A DNA stretch of 60,000 nucleotides. It comes from Owenia fusiformis. Taxonomy: Eukaryota > Annelida > Polychaeta > Sabellida > Oweniidae. This document shows positions 1-12,878 of the stretch, piece after piece. Location: positions 3,188,571-3,248,570 of the forward strand of contig CAIIXF020000011.1 in NCBI GenBank assembly GCA_903813345.2, in the 5' to 3' direction. Every line of letters begins with the position of its first letter. The stretch's first letter is position 1. A program made the translations under genes and the position numbers. The notes under the pieces are model-generated. The model had not been told where the DNA came from, made no database searches, and worked only from the letters and a program-made list of their open reading frames with translations.

Positions 1-1920
1 AGGAGGTTCGGAGTTGGGAAAATTAAAGAATTACTTTAGTTTAAACATAATAAAAATTAAAAGAAGGTAACTATTAACTATCAAGTACATTTCCTGGCAC
101 GTAAATGTTTGTTTTCTCAGCCTAAACATTTGCCTTTGTGGTTGGGGGGGGGTGAATCACAAATTCACAATCTCCAAATGTGAAGATAAAAAACTGATAC
201 ATTAGCATGTCGACACGCAACCTAGAAGTGTTACCATCAAGTAATATAACTAATGTAGACATTTAGTAATCAATCTACCTAATGCGGGGTACACGCACCA
301 CCGCGTTGGGTCTTGTAGGAATTCTAGGTATTGTTTTGTAGAATTGCATAATTATCGAGGGGAAAGAGGACACAAATATCGACCAGTAATGTGCAAACAA
401 ACGCCCTGTAATTTCCCGGAAATAATAATTTGAAAAGAATGCCTTTATTTGAGTTTTGATAACCAGTAAATACATAAGAGGCCATGTCATTTGGCATTCC
501 ATTTTCGTCATTCTCTTCAACTGCACATTTTTAACGAGTCATATTTGATTTTCGCAATTCTAGAATTTTCGTCACTTTGATTATATAACTTCCTTTTTGT
601 ATTAAAGGTCCTTTAACAAACCCCTCAAAAATTTTGGTATCACGCGTTCCTAATTGGAGGTACTCAAATCACCTTGTAGCTGGTCGTCTAACATAAGAGG
701 TTTTGTCGCCAAACGTATGAAGAGGGTGTATGGGTTGCAGCGGCTGTGAATTTATGATCAGTGTCTCTTACCTCGTAATTATTTGTTTGGATAAGCGATC
801 AGTTCTTAAACAAATTTCTCGAGTGTACGTCATTTAGTTATTCTAGCAATATCGAAGGGACTTAATGGTATACACTCTCAAGCAAACGCAGTTAATATAA
901 CAATTATATGTTCGATAAAATCATTTGTGAAATATTCCGTTGATCGAAATAGAGCATTTATGTTCTTTTCGACGAAATAATTGATTTGTTGTAAAAACAT
1001 TTACAATTCTCTTACCAAAAATGTTAAAGCCCTGAATGGATAAAATTGATGAAAAATATCGAATTTTATGTAATCAATTCATCATCTTCGTGGAAATCTT
1101 GAATGATCGGACTCTGGATGTGGTTGCCGGTCTCGAAATGTGAAACCCCCAATATAGTAACCTAATATACCCTGCCTGGTAATATTACAGAAGTTCTATG
1201 TTCCTGGTTTATCTTAAAGAAACATACTCGCCAGGTTTTAAGTAGCAGTAACAATAAAAGGGTGTGAAATGTTGACCGCAATAATCAAAACAAAACACAT
1301 GATGACACGCCTAACCATCGACGATGTACAGTGACATGTTTATGGTATATGGGTGCACACTTTCCGTTACGTTACGCTGTACGTTAATTGTCATATGTGA
1401 ATCAAAAGTGTTGTGTAGGTTTTATAAGATTTATCTAAGGAACATGCTGAGGTATTTTATGTTTAATTCATGTGCATGCTCTTGAAAGACTTCATACACG
1501 CGTATATTTTGTCACTGTACGTTGTCGATGGTTTGGCGTGAATGATAAATATCGCACTTTGAAGAGCTAAAACATATGAAGTGTACTTTAGCCAGAATAC
1601 AAAAAATCAGATAGAAACATTCGTCTGCTCTTACATCTGTAAAAATCAAGTTGAACAAAAATGCGTTTTCCCTGGAACTTAATGGATTCGGATAAAATAA
1701 CTCCTGTAAATTAGGAAACTGTGCGTTTATATATCATGGAACGTCCAACTTCGTAAAAGTAAAAGAGGGGTAACCAACACTGTTTAATTCTTCAAACCAT
1801 GCCCTTTTTCAATGTGTAACAAACATGAGATGGTCCATCGAACTCTGCCAACTCAGCCAGCTCACAGTTTTTTTTCATTTTACCAATAAATGTGACTAAA
1901 AAAATATCTTTTTTTTTCAG
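1..1920. other. 5' flank or upstream intron, no gene recognised
   Basis: I see no convincing coding exon here. The first recognisable exon of the ITPR homologue begins at 1921 in mid-protein, so this stretch is most simply the intron before it. The exons for the first 100-130 residues and the promoter are then outside the window. It holds one inverted-repeat element (separate entry) and a poly-G run near 143-152. Confidence 0.5.
1306..1540. mobile_element. MITE-like element with about 31-bp inverted termini
   Basis: The left end (CACGCCTAACCATCGACGAT, continuing to about 1336) is matched in reverse complement by the right end (about 1510-1540, ending GATGGTTTGGCGTG) with about three mismatches. 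The roughly 170-bp interior has no ORF. This is the architecture of a non-autonomous DNA transposon. No target duplication is clear, so the superfamily is not assigned. Confidence 0.7.
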
Positions 1921-4900
1921 CTCAAACATATGTTCACGGGGAAATTTATCCACGTGAGCACCACTCAAACCAGTAGACGGGACAAAAACAACATGATGGT
2001 CCACCTACAAGACTTTAATGCCAAAAATGCTCAATTTAGAATTCTTCCCCGATACAAAGTCAAGTCAGAGGGTGAAGTTGTAAGTACATTTTGAAAAATC
2101 TCAGTGAATAATATTAAAAACATATGGTAAAAGTTGCCCTAAATTGCAAACTATAGCTAAAAACATGATACTAATTCGGAAAGCTAATGACCTTATTTTA
2201 TATTTGGCAAGGACATATATCTAATTGTTTTAAAATGTTTTCCAGTCGCAGTTGATGAAGTAAAACATTAAAGGATGTGCATTGTACAATAAAAAAGTTA
2301 TTATTTTCTTCAATCCATTTGTAATTTTAGAAAATTGACCAACTTGGTGAAAGATTTAAAAATGGTTATTTGGCGGTTCCAACAGTCTACCTTCAATATG
2401 CCTGGACCCTACGTACATAATTTACAACTCCAGCAACTGGAAAATGTACAATGAACTTTTCTGTGAATCTAACAATATGTTCAACATGTCCTTTTTTCAG
2501 ATACAAATATACGACCAAATTGTTTTTGAAAGTGTCAAATCACCAGGGCAGTTCTTCCACGCTAGTGCACCGTGGAGAATTGATCACTATAGCTACGGGT
2601 AGGTAGATGTTTTACTTTAGCTTGTCTTGGTATTTGCCCTTGTTTGGTCCACAGTACGTTACCATGTGCACCCACAACTACTGTACACGTTAACCTTTGT
2701 TCACCATGGCAACCGCATTTGCTCACAATAGCGACAACCTTACCTTTGTTCCCTATGGCGCCTACACCATTTCAACCTCCTTTTATTGCTTTGTGATATG
2801 TTCAGCTAAAATATAGTTTAATTTGACAATTGCCTGAAAAATAAATACCCCTTTTATTTTCAAAGCCTGACATAATCAAACCAACATTTTATTTATCGAA
2901 GTTTTACATCTATTGTCTAACCTGCTTTTGAAATGTGTAATGCTCAGATCGTAATAATATCAAGAGATTTAAAATCAAGATAAGTATCTCATAGAATTCC
3001 ATTACTATTACAAATATGACATTTTCATTCTGAAATTATGAGGATTTGGAAATAAAAAAAGTATTAGTTTGAGCCGATTTGAAAAAAGTCACGTGAAATC
3101 TAAGAAATGACTGCTAACTTTAAACGCTATTACAAATGAACCCAAAGTTTTATGTCTGATGGTTATTGAACCAAATGATCAGTTCGCATGGTGTCAGATT
3201 AATGGATTCAGTCGTCAGAGGATAGAACTATCTATCAAGATCTCGTAAGCTTTAGGATAAAAGCTGAAAAGCACTGACGGAAAAGAACTAGGGACTCAAG
3301 TCTGAGAATTCACAGATATTCCAACGGAAAATTCCCAAAAACTGTCGTACAACGTCACACGTGAACTTCTCGTGATAGAACTTCGCGGAGAGGAAGTGAA
3401 CAGTGAATTTTATGCTTCGCGGATCACTGGATTTACATTTTGGAAACAGTTTACAGTTTAGCGGTGATATATTGCATTGCAAGTAGACTATATGACTATA
3501 CTACATTTATGTACAACTGTATTGTTAATATTTCTAGTGATCATGGCTAAGTTTTCACCACCTTCAGAATTTAAGTTCGACAGACCAGCAGAATGGCCAG
3601 CTTGGAGAGATAGATTCATAACATTCCGCCAAGCTTCAAAACTCCAGAAAGAGGATGAGGTAACACAAATTGCTCAATTATTATACACTATGGGGCCACA
3701 AGCAAATATTATTTACAAATCGTTTCAATTTGCTGAACCTGTAGAGCCTGTTGAGGGTGCGGAAGCAGCACAGCCTCAAGGTGATTTACGCACATATGAT
3801 AATGTTTTGAAGCGGTTTAATGACTACTTTATACCCAAGGTGAACGTGATACATGAACGCAAAACATTCGGATTGTGCTCTTGGGATAGGAATAATGAAA
3901 GCATTGAAACATTCATTGAGAGCTTGTATGAACTAAGCGAGCACTGTGAATATGAAAACAGAGATGAACAGATTAGGGATAGGATAATTCTGAATGTTGA
4001 AGATGAATTTCTCTCGGAGAAACTGCAGACATTGGCGATGGATAACCCCCTGACTCTCTCAAGAACAATTGAAATAGTTCGTTCTCATGAATTGATTAAG
4101 GGACAATCCAAGAAACCTACTCCTGAAAATAATGTAGACCGTCTCAGCTATGGCAGCCGTAGGAGCAGAGCCAAGCCAAGGTCCAATCAGAAACAGTCAA
4201 CAAACAATGATGACAAATCAAGATCATCAAAGAAATGTTCCAGATGCGGCTACAATCATTATGATGGAAAATCTTGCCCAGCACAAGGCAAAATCTGTAA
4301 TAAGTGCAAAAAGAAAAATCATTTTTCTTCAGTGTGTAAAAGCAAAAGCAGCCATGTTCAAGGTGTCAGTGTTGAAGCTTACGATGTAGATCAGTCTGAG
4401 CATGATGATTCTTCTGAATTTTTCATTGGAGAAATATCTGATAATTCACATATGCAAAGTCATGAGCCTCCTTGGCGTGTTCAACTTCCAATACATGATC
4501 GTAAGTTAAGCTTCAAGATCGACACCGGGGCTGATATAAATGTAATATCAAATGATTCATATGAGAGGTTGTCTCCAAGGCCAAAGTTGACCAAGTTCAA
4601 CGGCATAATAAAGACTGTGGGAGGTAGTGTGTCTTCAAAGGGATCCTTTATAGCTAAAAGCTCTTTAAATGGTAAAAGGTTCTCTATGAGGCTGTACGTG
4701 GTTGATCGAAAGTCAGATAATCTTTTGAGCAGAAATTCGTCAAAGAATTTGAATCTGATTCAGTTTAATGAAGCCCAAGGCAATATTGAACAAAGTCACA
4801 CTCCCAGTAACACAGTGTCAAATCTCAATGTATCTGACAGAGCTCAACCAGGTACTATATCTAGTAACAAAGTTACTCAAAGTATACATGATATTGATAA

Positions 4901-7900
4901 GGTTACTCAGGGTACACAAAGGTCAGGTCACAATGATATTGATAAGATTATCCATGACCCAGATTTATATGGTGAGGTTGGCAATATGAAATGTCCCCCA
5001 GTGAAAATAAAAATCAAAGATGATGCTACCCCATATAGTATAAATGTGCCACGACGCGTACCATTTCCATTGATGAAAAAATTACGCGAAACTCTTGACC
5101 TAATGAAAAAACTTGAAATCATTGCCCCAGTGCGAGAACCAACAGAATGGTGTTCACCAATGGTTCCGGTACTTTCTAAGTCAGGTAAGCTCCGGATAAC
5201 AGTCGACTATAGACGGCTTAATGAATCAATATGTCGCGAAAGATATATGCTACCTACAGTAGACACTATTCTGCAGAAGTTAACAGGTAGTAAAGTATTT
5301 ACTTCATTAGACGCGACCAGCGGCTTCTATCAGATGCCCTTGTCTGAAGAGAGCCAATACTTGACAACTTTTATCACGCCATACGGTAGGTACGTTTTCA
5401 GAAAGCTACCTCAGGGAATTTCGATCGCTCCGGAAATTTTTCAGAGAGAGATGTCAAATATTCTGGATGGTATCCCAGGCGTTGCCGTTTTCATGGACGA
5501 TATAATTGTCCATGGTGATTCTGAAAAATCGCACAATGAAAACCTTGAGAAAGTTCTAAAGAGACTAAAATCGCGAGGAGTCAAACTCAATAAGAACAAA
5601 TGTAACTTCAAGAAAACGGAATTAGCTTTTCTAGGCTACCGTGTTTCAGATCGAGGCATCAAGCCCGATCCAGACAAAGTTGAAGCTATTTTGCAAATGG
5701 AAGCGCCTGCGAATGTCGAGCAATTGCGCCGGTTTTTAGGCATGGTGAACTGGCTTTGCCGCTTTGTACCAAACTTGTCAACCATTCTAAGTCCATTGAA
5801 TATGCTTCTCCGGAAAGAGTCAGCCTGGACTTGGGATGAAGCTCAGATGAGTGCTTTCAACTTGATAAAGGAGAAAGTAAGTAGCTCACCAACTTTGAAA
5901 TTTTACGATATCTCCAAAGAAACGAGAGTCTCTGCAGATTCTAGTTCCTTTGGACTCGGAGGTGTTTTGGAACAGAAACATAAAGACGAGTGGTTTCCTG
6001 TACATTATTGTTCCCGGACACTCAATAATGCAGAGAAACACTATGCCCAAATTGAAAAAGAATTATTGGCTAGTACGTGGGCCTGTGAAAAGTTTAGTCA
6101 GTATCTAGTCGGGTTAGAGTCATTTAGGCTAATAACTGATCATAAACCTCTAGTTCCCTTGATAAACCAAAAGAGTCTTGATCAAGCCCCCATTAGATGC
6201 CAGCGTTTACTCATTCGCTTGATGAGATTCAACTGCAAAGCTGAGTATAGACCAGGGAAGACTCTTATCATATCTGATACACTGTCCAGAGCCCCAGTAA
6301 CATCCACCATAAATGAAACAGTGGATAGCGTAGCCCAACATGAAGATTTTGTCATTGAAAATTTGCCTGTTTCAAAGTCACGCTTAGACAAAATACGCGA
6401 TGCTTCACAGGTAGATAAACAAATCTCAACAGTCATAGAATATGTTATTGAAGGTTGGCCAACATACTACAAAGATGTTGACAATGAAGCAAAGCAATTT
6501 TATGACTTAAAAGGAAGTCTCAGTGTTGTGAGTGGTATTTTAATGTACGAAAATCGTATCGTGATTCCGATGTCAATGAGAAATAACATACTCGATACCA
6601 TACATGAAGGTCATTTTGGTGTAGAGAAATGTCGCGAGCGAGCGAATACATCCGTATTTTGGCCCGGCATTACCAAACAGATCAAAGAATTAGTAGAAAA
6701 TTGTTCTCACTGCCAAGAGAAGAAAGCTACAAATCGTTCTGAACCGATGATTAGTTCCATATTACCAGATAGACCTTGGCAGAAAATAGCGACAGACCTA
6801 TTTGAAGCTGCAAAGAAGCATTATATGGTAGTCGTAGATTATTATTCTCGTTATTTAGAGATAGCACATCTTGCCCGAAATACCACCTGCGAGCAAGTTA
6901 TAAAGAAATTGAAAGAAATCTTTTCCCGCAATGGAATACCCGAGGTAGTATATTCTGACAACGGTCCTCAGTTCTCATCGAAGCTTTTCAAAGATTTCGC
7001 GCGAGAATATGATTTCCGTCATGTAACCTCGAGTCCTAGATATCCTCAGTCAAACGGTCTTGCGGAGAAATTTGTCCAAACAGCAAAGCGTATGTTGTTA
7101 ACGGAAGATCCGTTGTCAGCGATTATGAACTATCGTGCAACTCCTACTTCCATGACCGGATCAAGTCCTTCTCAATTATTGTTCGGTAGACAGATTAGAA
7201 CAAAGTTGCCAACAAGTCCTGAAAACTTAAAGCCTAACTGGCCCAGTGAAAGTAAAACTAAGTCTAATGATTTGAATGCCAAAGTTAAACAGGAAAGGTA
7301 TTTCAATAAATCCCATGGGGCCAGAAACCTGAGTAAGTTAGCACCAGGCCAGTCGGTGAGAGTTAAGCTTGATAATGATAAATCTTGGAGTGATCCTTAT
7401 CCAGTACATACATCCGGGTTATGGAGAGGGAGAATAAACGCCATTACAAATGAACCCAAAGTTTTATGTCTGATGGTTATTGAACCAAATGATCAGTTCG
7501 CAGTAATGAACCCCAAAAAGTTTAAAAAGCCTCACCTATTTACATTTGCCTCAGCTTTTTTCACCTCACCTTCACTCCCAATTATGCTAAGTATCTCGAT
7601 ATTTGACAGTTATTGCACACTCATCACTCTATTACACTAAACTAGACTACACTACACCACAACGCCCTTTATTTATTCATTATTTACCAGCTATCATTGC
7701 TCGTCAAAATAACTCTCATCACAACTTATTATGTTTCGTCTACACAAATTGATAATATCCATGACAACATGATTCATAATCTTCAATTAGAAGTCATATA
7801 ACATTGCTTTGCATATAATAATTTGTCCCAGCACGCTTTTTAGAATAATTCGTTCCAAAAGACAAAGTAACGCAATGAATAATTGACAGAATGATCGTGC

Positions 7901-10900
7901 AATTAGAGTTTATTACACCAGTTTTATTGTTTTTTCGGAGTTAAAAGAATTAGAAGAGATAGAGTATGGAAATGGAAGAATTCCCAATGAAATATATATC
8001 GAAGATTTAAAATGAACTTTCAAATGCATTAGAATTGACTTTCAAATGCATTAGAATTGAAGAAGAAAGTCTAGCTAAAGAATTTAGAGACTATACTGAT
8101 AAAATAAGAATTGTCGACTTTTTTAGAAAAAAAGACTTAACGAGTTAATTAAAAAACTCTGTCTCTTCTGCTCCATTTAATGATTATCAACATAAAATAA
8201 CACTGTTTAGCTAATAATTATGTAACTTTGAGAGGTGAATGATAGATCGCATATATTTAAATTTCCAATGGATCTATATTACTATTATTTTTCAATTTTA
8301 TCAGAGAACATTTCGAGTATCTCACGTGAGTTCTGAATGTGTGTTTTTTGGATTGCTCCATTTTTGAGTTCCGTCATGATTTTAGACGTGAAATGGTAAA
8401 AAGTGATAATAAAACAGCTACTATAAATGATTACTTTCGTTAAATGTTTAAGGATGTTCCCTGGGCTAAGTTTATAAAATAATCAATGTTCAAAAAAAAT
8501 GTTGATAGAACATCTTACATGGGTTTCAATACAGATGCGACATGCAGGCTACTGCTTACACATTACTGTAATTTTCACTGTTTATAAATGTAAAGGTTTG
8601 GGGAACATTCTCATTCTGAAGTAAATTTCGATTCAACTTCCTTAATTTATAATAATTATGAAGATGAGTATTTTACTAGACGGGTATTTGTTGTTGTTGT
8701 TTGAGACTTTATTGGCACTGTAATCAACCTCTGTTACCGACTATTTGTTCACGTGATCCTTTATGACGTCATTTTATGCATATGTTACACCTATGTCTTA
8801 TCAATATCTTGAATTCGCATTCTCCCGATGCAGGACCCCATATCAATTTTTCATATGTATGTCCTTTCAGAGTAACTTTCTGTGTCACATGTTTTTTGAG
8901 AGATGTGAACCTGCTAGATCGTATGTGTTTTGTCAAATATGTTCGTCATTTGAACGAGTATACTCGTCAGCAGGCTTCATAGCTAAGCCAGTTTTACGAG
9001 TCTACTCGACAGCAGCCTGATGAGAAATAAAAGGGTTAGAAGAAAATGGTTTGATCAGTGACTTAATGAGGTGGGTATGTGAAACAGTCATTTAATCTGA
9101 AAGGACCTTTCCTTTGTCAAAACTCCCGTGACAGTGGAAGGCATGAACATACCACTGAAACAGGCAAATCTAATTTTTTGGGGCCCGTTTGATAATTCTC
9201 AAATATTATCATTTCGCCAACTGCTCGGGGGTATGTCAAAGCATTATACTCTCACGAGAGACTGGAAAGTTATGCATAAGTCTGGGAGCCGTGCGTTTGG
9301 AGAATGTATATCCTATGTTGTGTTGTATTTGAATTAAGGATGCTTCCGCCACCTAAAGAGCAGCGAGTTGGAAAGGACCATTATTTCATGAGGTGAGCTT
9401 ATTCATTGCATTTGACCTACCTTAAATTCAAAACCCCCAAACATTCACATTGTTTCATTGAGGTGGTCATGGTAAAACAAATTCCGAGCCCATTCGGACA
9501 TTACACCACTTTGCGTCTATAGGCATAAGAATAGTTTGTGAAGTCACCGATATCTTTCTCAGATTGTATTCAATAAATGTGACGTCTCTCTATAAGTAGA
9601 TTTATCAATATATTCTCATTTATCGACCAATGTCTCAATTCAAGCTTATTTTTGCCGAATTAATCAAATGTTCTACCTTAAGCATTTAACTAAGAGACAT
9701 GAATATAACTTTTCTCGAAAGTGAGCACAATTGTTATTTTATGCCTCATTTAGCATTCTATCTAATTAACAAACAATATACCGATGTCTTTTATGAAGTT
9801 GTTTCGTCTTTTGTAATACCTATTTCAGATTCGAATGCTACATTATAAGGTTCGTTCAAAGCTGCAACAATCCTTATTCTGTGATAACATTTTTTGTACG
9901 TCAAAAAGAACCAGCCCTTCTCTGTTTTTTAAAATGCTTTCTAAAGATTTTAACAACTACATAGTTTGCTTCCTTAAGCTTATAATATTCAACTTCCACA
10001 TTTCATTGTTCTTTATTTGGTTAGAAATTCTTCAACATTATTGTTTGATTGCATTCGTGTTTTTCATTGACATTATATTGCATTGACTGCCATTGTATTG
10101 TATTGCACAATTTCTTTGTTGTCGTTTTCTTGTTATCAAATAAGGTATAATGTTAAAGATGTGTAACATTACTACAGGCGAACTAATATATTTGTTGGGT
10201 ATTTTATTGTTTTGTTAACCTTTAGGTCTGAGTTGAACCTTGGTGTTGAACAGACAGGGTTCACCCTCGTCAAGTGCGGCAAACCGTCCGAAGAAGATGA
10301 GAAATTTCTAAAGGTACCTGCCAATCGATAATTTGCTATGTTGTTTTGAAATATCGGTGAAGTCTTCTTTGCATGTTTAATATATATCAAGAAAATAGAT
10401 GAGTTTTGCCAGGTTTCCGATTTGTAAATGCTGTTATATAGCCTTACCAAAACTTTAAAACAAAATTTTAACAAATGGTCACTCGAGAATGGACAGTTGG
10501 CCATTGGGTCATATATTACAGTTTCGTGTACATCTTAAAAACGTATCTGAACCTCCCTGCACTCTACTTCTACGTGCTACCACGTTTGCACTACATTTAT
10601 TATTTAGGGAGGCTGTGCACTGCGGATGTTTCACAAAGAATTGGAAGCGTACGTTGTAGCAGAGGGCCTTTTTGATGAAGAAGTCAATGAAGATGGTATG
10701 TGTGTTAACCTCGTCACCAAGAAGTGGTGACGTATTTTTAACTTGAAATAGTTTGCGAGATTTGGATATATTACATCTATAACATTGGAAACCATACGTT
10801 ATCTTGGCAAGACGTCGTGTACTTTTCGTTCTGAATTCCACGTTTACATGTAAAACTGTTTCAAAGAATATTCTTTTCGATTTCAGTTCATCTCAGAATA

Positions 10901-12878
10901 CGAGAGATCGACCAGCTTGTTCCAAAAACCTTGTATCCTTCTAGTTCTGGCATTACATACTGGCAAGTTGAAGCTGAGCAGAGTATACTCAAAGGTAAGC
11001 ATACATTACTCAAAGGTATGCACACATTACTCAAAGTTAAGCACACATTATTCAAAGGTAAGCACACATTACTCAAAGGAAAGCACATATTTCTCAAATG
11101 TAAGCACGCATTACTCAAAAGTCAGCACACATTACTCAAAGGTAAACACACATTACTCAAAGGTAAGCACACATTACTCAAAGGTAAGCACACATTACTC
11201 AAAGATAAGCACATATTACTCAAAGGTAAGCACACATTACTCAAAAGTAAGCATACAGTGTTTAAAGGTAGGCACATATTACTCAAAGGTAAGTACACAT
11301 TTCTCCAAGGTAAGCACACATTTTCAAAGGTAAGCACATCTTACTCAAAGGTAAGCACACATTACTCAAAGGTAATCACATTACAATCTCCTCTCCGTGA
11401 ATTTCGCAACCAGAAGTTACGTTTTGGAACAATCATCTCAACCTGTTGAAAAATGCATCGAATTGGTCATAAACAAAACGATTGCAATTAACAAAGGAAC
11501 ACTATTCAGATCAAAAAATTGTCATGTAGTGTTTTACACATACATGTCATAGCTTACTAAACCGTATATATTTCATTTTACAAAACTTTTTTTGCTAAAA
11601 CAAGCACGTGAGTACAATGGGACAGTTCTATTGTTTGATTTTTTGATACAGTTTCTGCTTGTGATCTTTATATGGCGCATCATAAGGTCGGTTCAGTTAA
11701 GATAATTTCAAACTTATATTTTGTTATTTTGTAGGTGATGTCTTAAGGTGGGAGCAGCAGATTAGATTTCGTCATATGACAACGCGGCAATACTTAAGCA
11801 TTACTCCTGATCTCAAAGTATCACTAGTGACAGAATCAAATGACCCTAAAACAGTATTCAGGCTTCACCCAGTCATAAAGGTATGCTATGCAATATATTG
11901 TGTTATAATATGCAACATTTTGCAGTTGTAGGTTGCAGAAGATGTTCTTATGGTATTTTTTTTTATTTTATTGTATATTATGATCTCCAATATTTATGGT
12001 TACGATTTCTCACATTATACAATGTAAATAAGATGATCTTTTTTCAAATGGAGAACAATTCCCAAAATGTAAATAACATATGAAACAGCAAGTTAAGTGC
12101 TATGATTCAGGGGCTCATCGCTTAACCCAGAGGGTGCTGCCTTGTTTGAAAAAGTAGCTCTTACTTGGGCCTTTTGTTAATTATATCATACTGCTTCTTT
12201 GTGTAATTTATGCTCCTTTGTGCATCCTTATCTAAATCACAATATGAGGATGTATATTGAGAAATAATGTCGCCATTAGGTAAATGTTAGTGGTATATCT
12301 TTAAATTATGTCAAACTATTTTGAACTCTATTTATTGTAGGAAACAGATGATATATTATTTGAAAGCTATGCAAGAATAGAGCACGTTCTAAGTGGCTCT
12401 TGGCTTCACGCCCATAAAGGTGAATATTTAGTGCGTTCTTCGATCCTCTAGATTTATATGTTGGCACATCTGAACACATTTTTATGAGATGGTTTGATTG
12501 AATAGATGAAACTAAAAATAAATGATAAAAAACTGCTCTAGTGATTTAGTTTACTAGTACATGCAGTACATTACTAGTACTATACTAGTATATTATCGTG
12601 ATGGAGAGTTTCTCTTACTTTGACCTCGAATTGTTTGAATAGACATGTGGTTTGGTTATCCTTTAAAAAATCACGACCGGAAGTAACATATCGACTACTT
12701 GTCAAGACACAGAAGGATTTAACACGAGGGGTATTCCTCTTTCAAAACTTATGGAGGGCTGTTAATCTCACATTTCTTGTTTTAAGATGAAGTATACACG
12801 CGGCGGCAGTTTCAAGGACACGATGAGGACTACAATTCTATGACAGGTCTACGATGGGATGGGGCGGAGTTACGGCAG
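1921..12878 (+). CDS. ITPR homologue exons 1-8: beta-trefoil/MIR region
   Basis: Exons: 1921-2079, 2501-2598, 10226-10313, 10608-10695, 10887-10994, 11735-11880, 12341-12419, 12787-12878. Exons 1-2 encode the end of the suppressor beta-trefoil (GQFFHASAPW aligns with the ITPR GQPLHASSHQ stretch). Exons 3-8 encode the MIR-type beta-trefoil of the IP3-binding core (GGCALRMFHKE; FRHMTTRQYLSIT; FRLHPVIK; YARIEHVLSGSWLHAH). The loop expected to read RTTGR in ITPR1 reads RIREI at 10895-10909. Phases: exon 1 ends phase 0, exon 2 phase 2, exon 3 phase 0, exons 4-5 phase 1, exon 6 phase 0, exon 7 phase 1, exon 8 phase 0. Exon 5 ends inside the first unit of a minisatellite. Confidence 0.9.

Larger units (their letters stand above)
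3121..7640 (+). mobile_element. Ty3/gypsy-type retrotransposon in intron 2, with very short terminal repeats
   Basis: The element is in sense orientation within intron 2 (2599-10225). It has a long leader (3189-3542), then one gag-pol frame. The only direct repeat I find flanking it is 68 bp (3121-3188 and 7435-7502, one mismatch at 3128/7442). The left copy ends in CA and is followed directly by TGGTGTCAGATTAATGG, which has the form of a tRNA primer-binding site. The right copy is preceded by a purine run GGAGAGGGAGAA (7423-7434) like a polypurine tract. No target-site duplication is evident. The outer limits are therefore approximate, and the final 46 codons of the open frame lie beyond the right repeat. 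Confidence 0.85.

Noticed and set aside
1-1920. Search for the ITPR start codon and first exons
   Set aside because: No acceptor/donor-bounded segment matched the expected N-terminal family sequence, so the start is treated as outside the window.
8452-8612. Possible MITE with GATGTTCCC / GGGGAACATTC ends
   Set aside because: The inverted match is only about nine bases and the interior shows no further symmetry.
10888-11337. Long open frames on both strands (such as 10917-11333 plus, 11122-11337 minus) with heptad repeats
   Set aside because: They are by-products of a stop-free 21-bp minisatellite. Only the frame continuous with exon 5 has any coding rationale.
10988-11380. CRISPR-like array of evenly spaced repeats
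   Set aside because: The units are contiguous with no spacers, and the context is an animal gene intron. It is a minisatellite.
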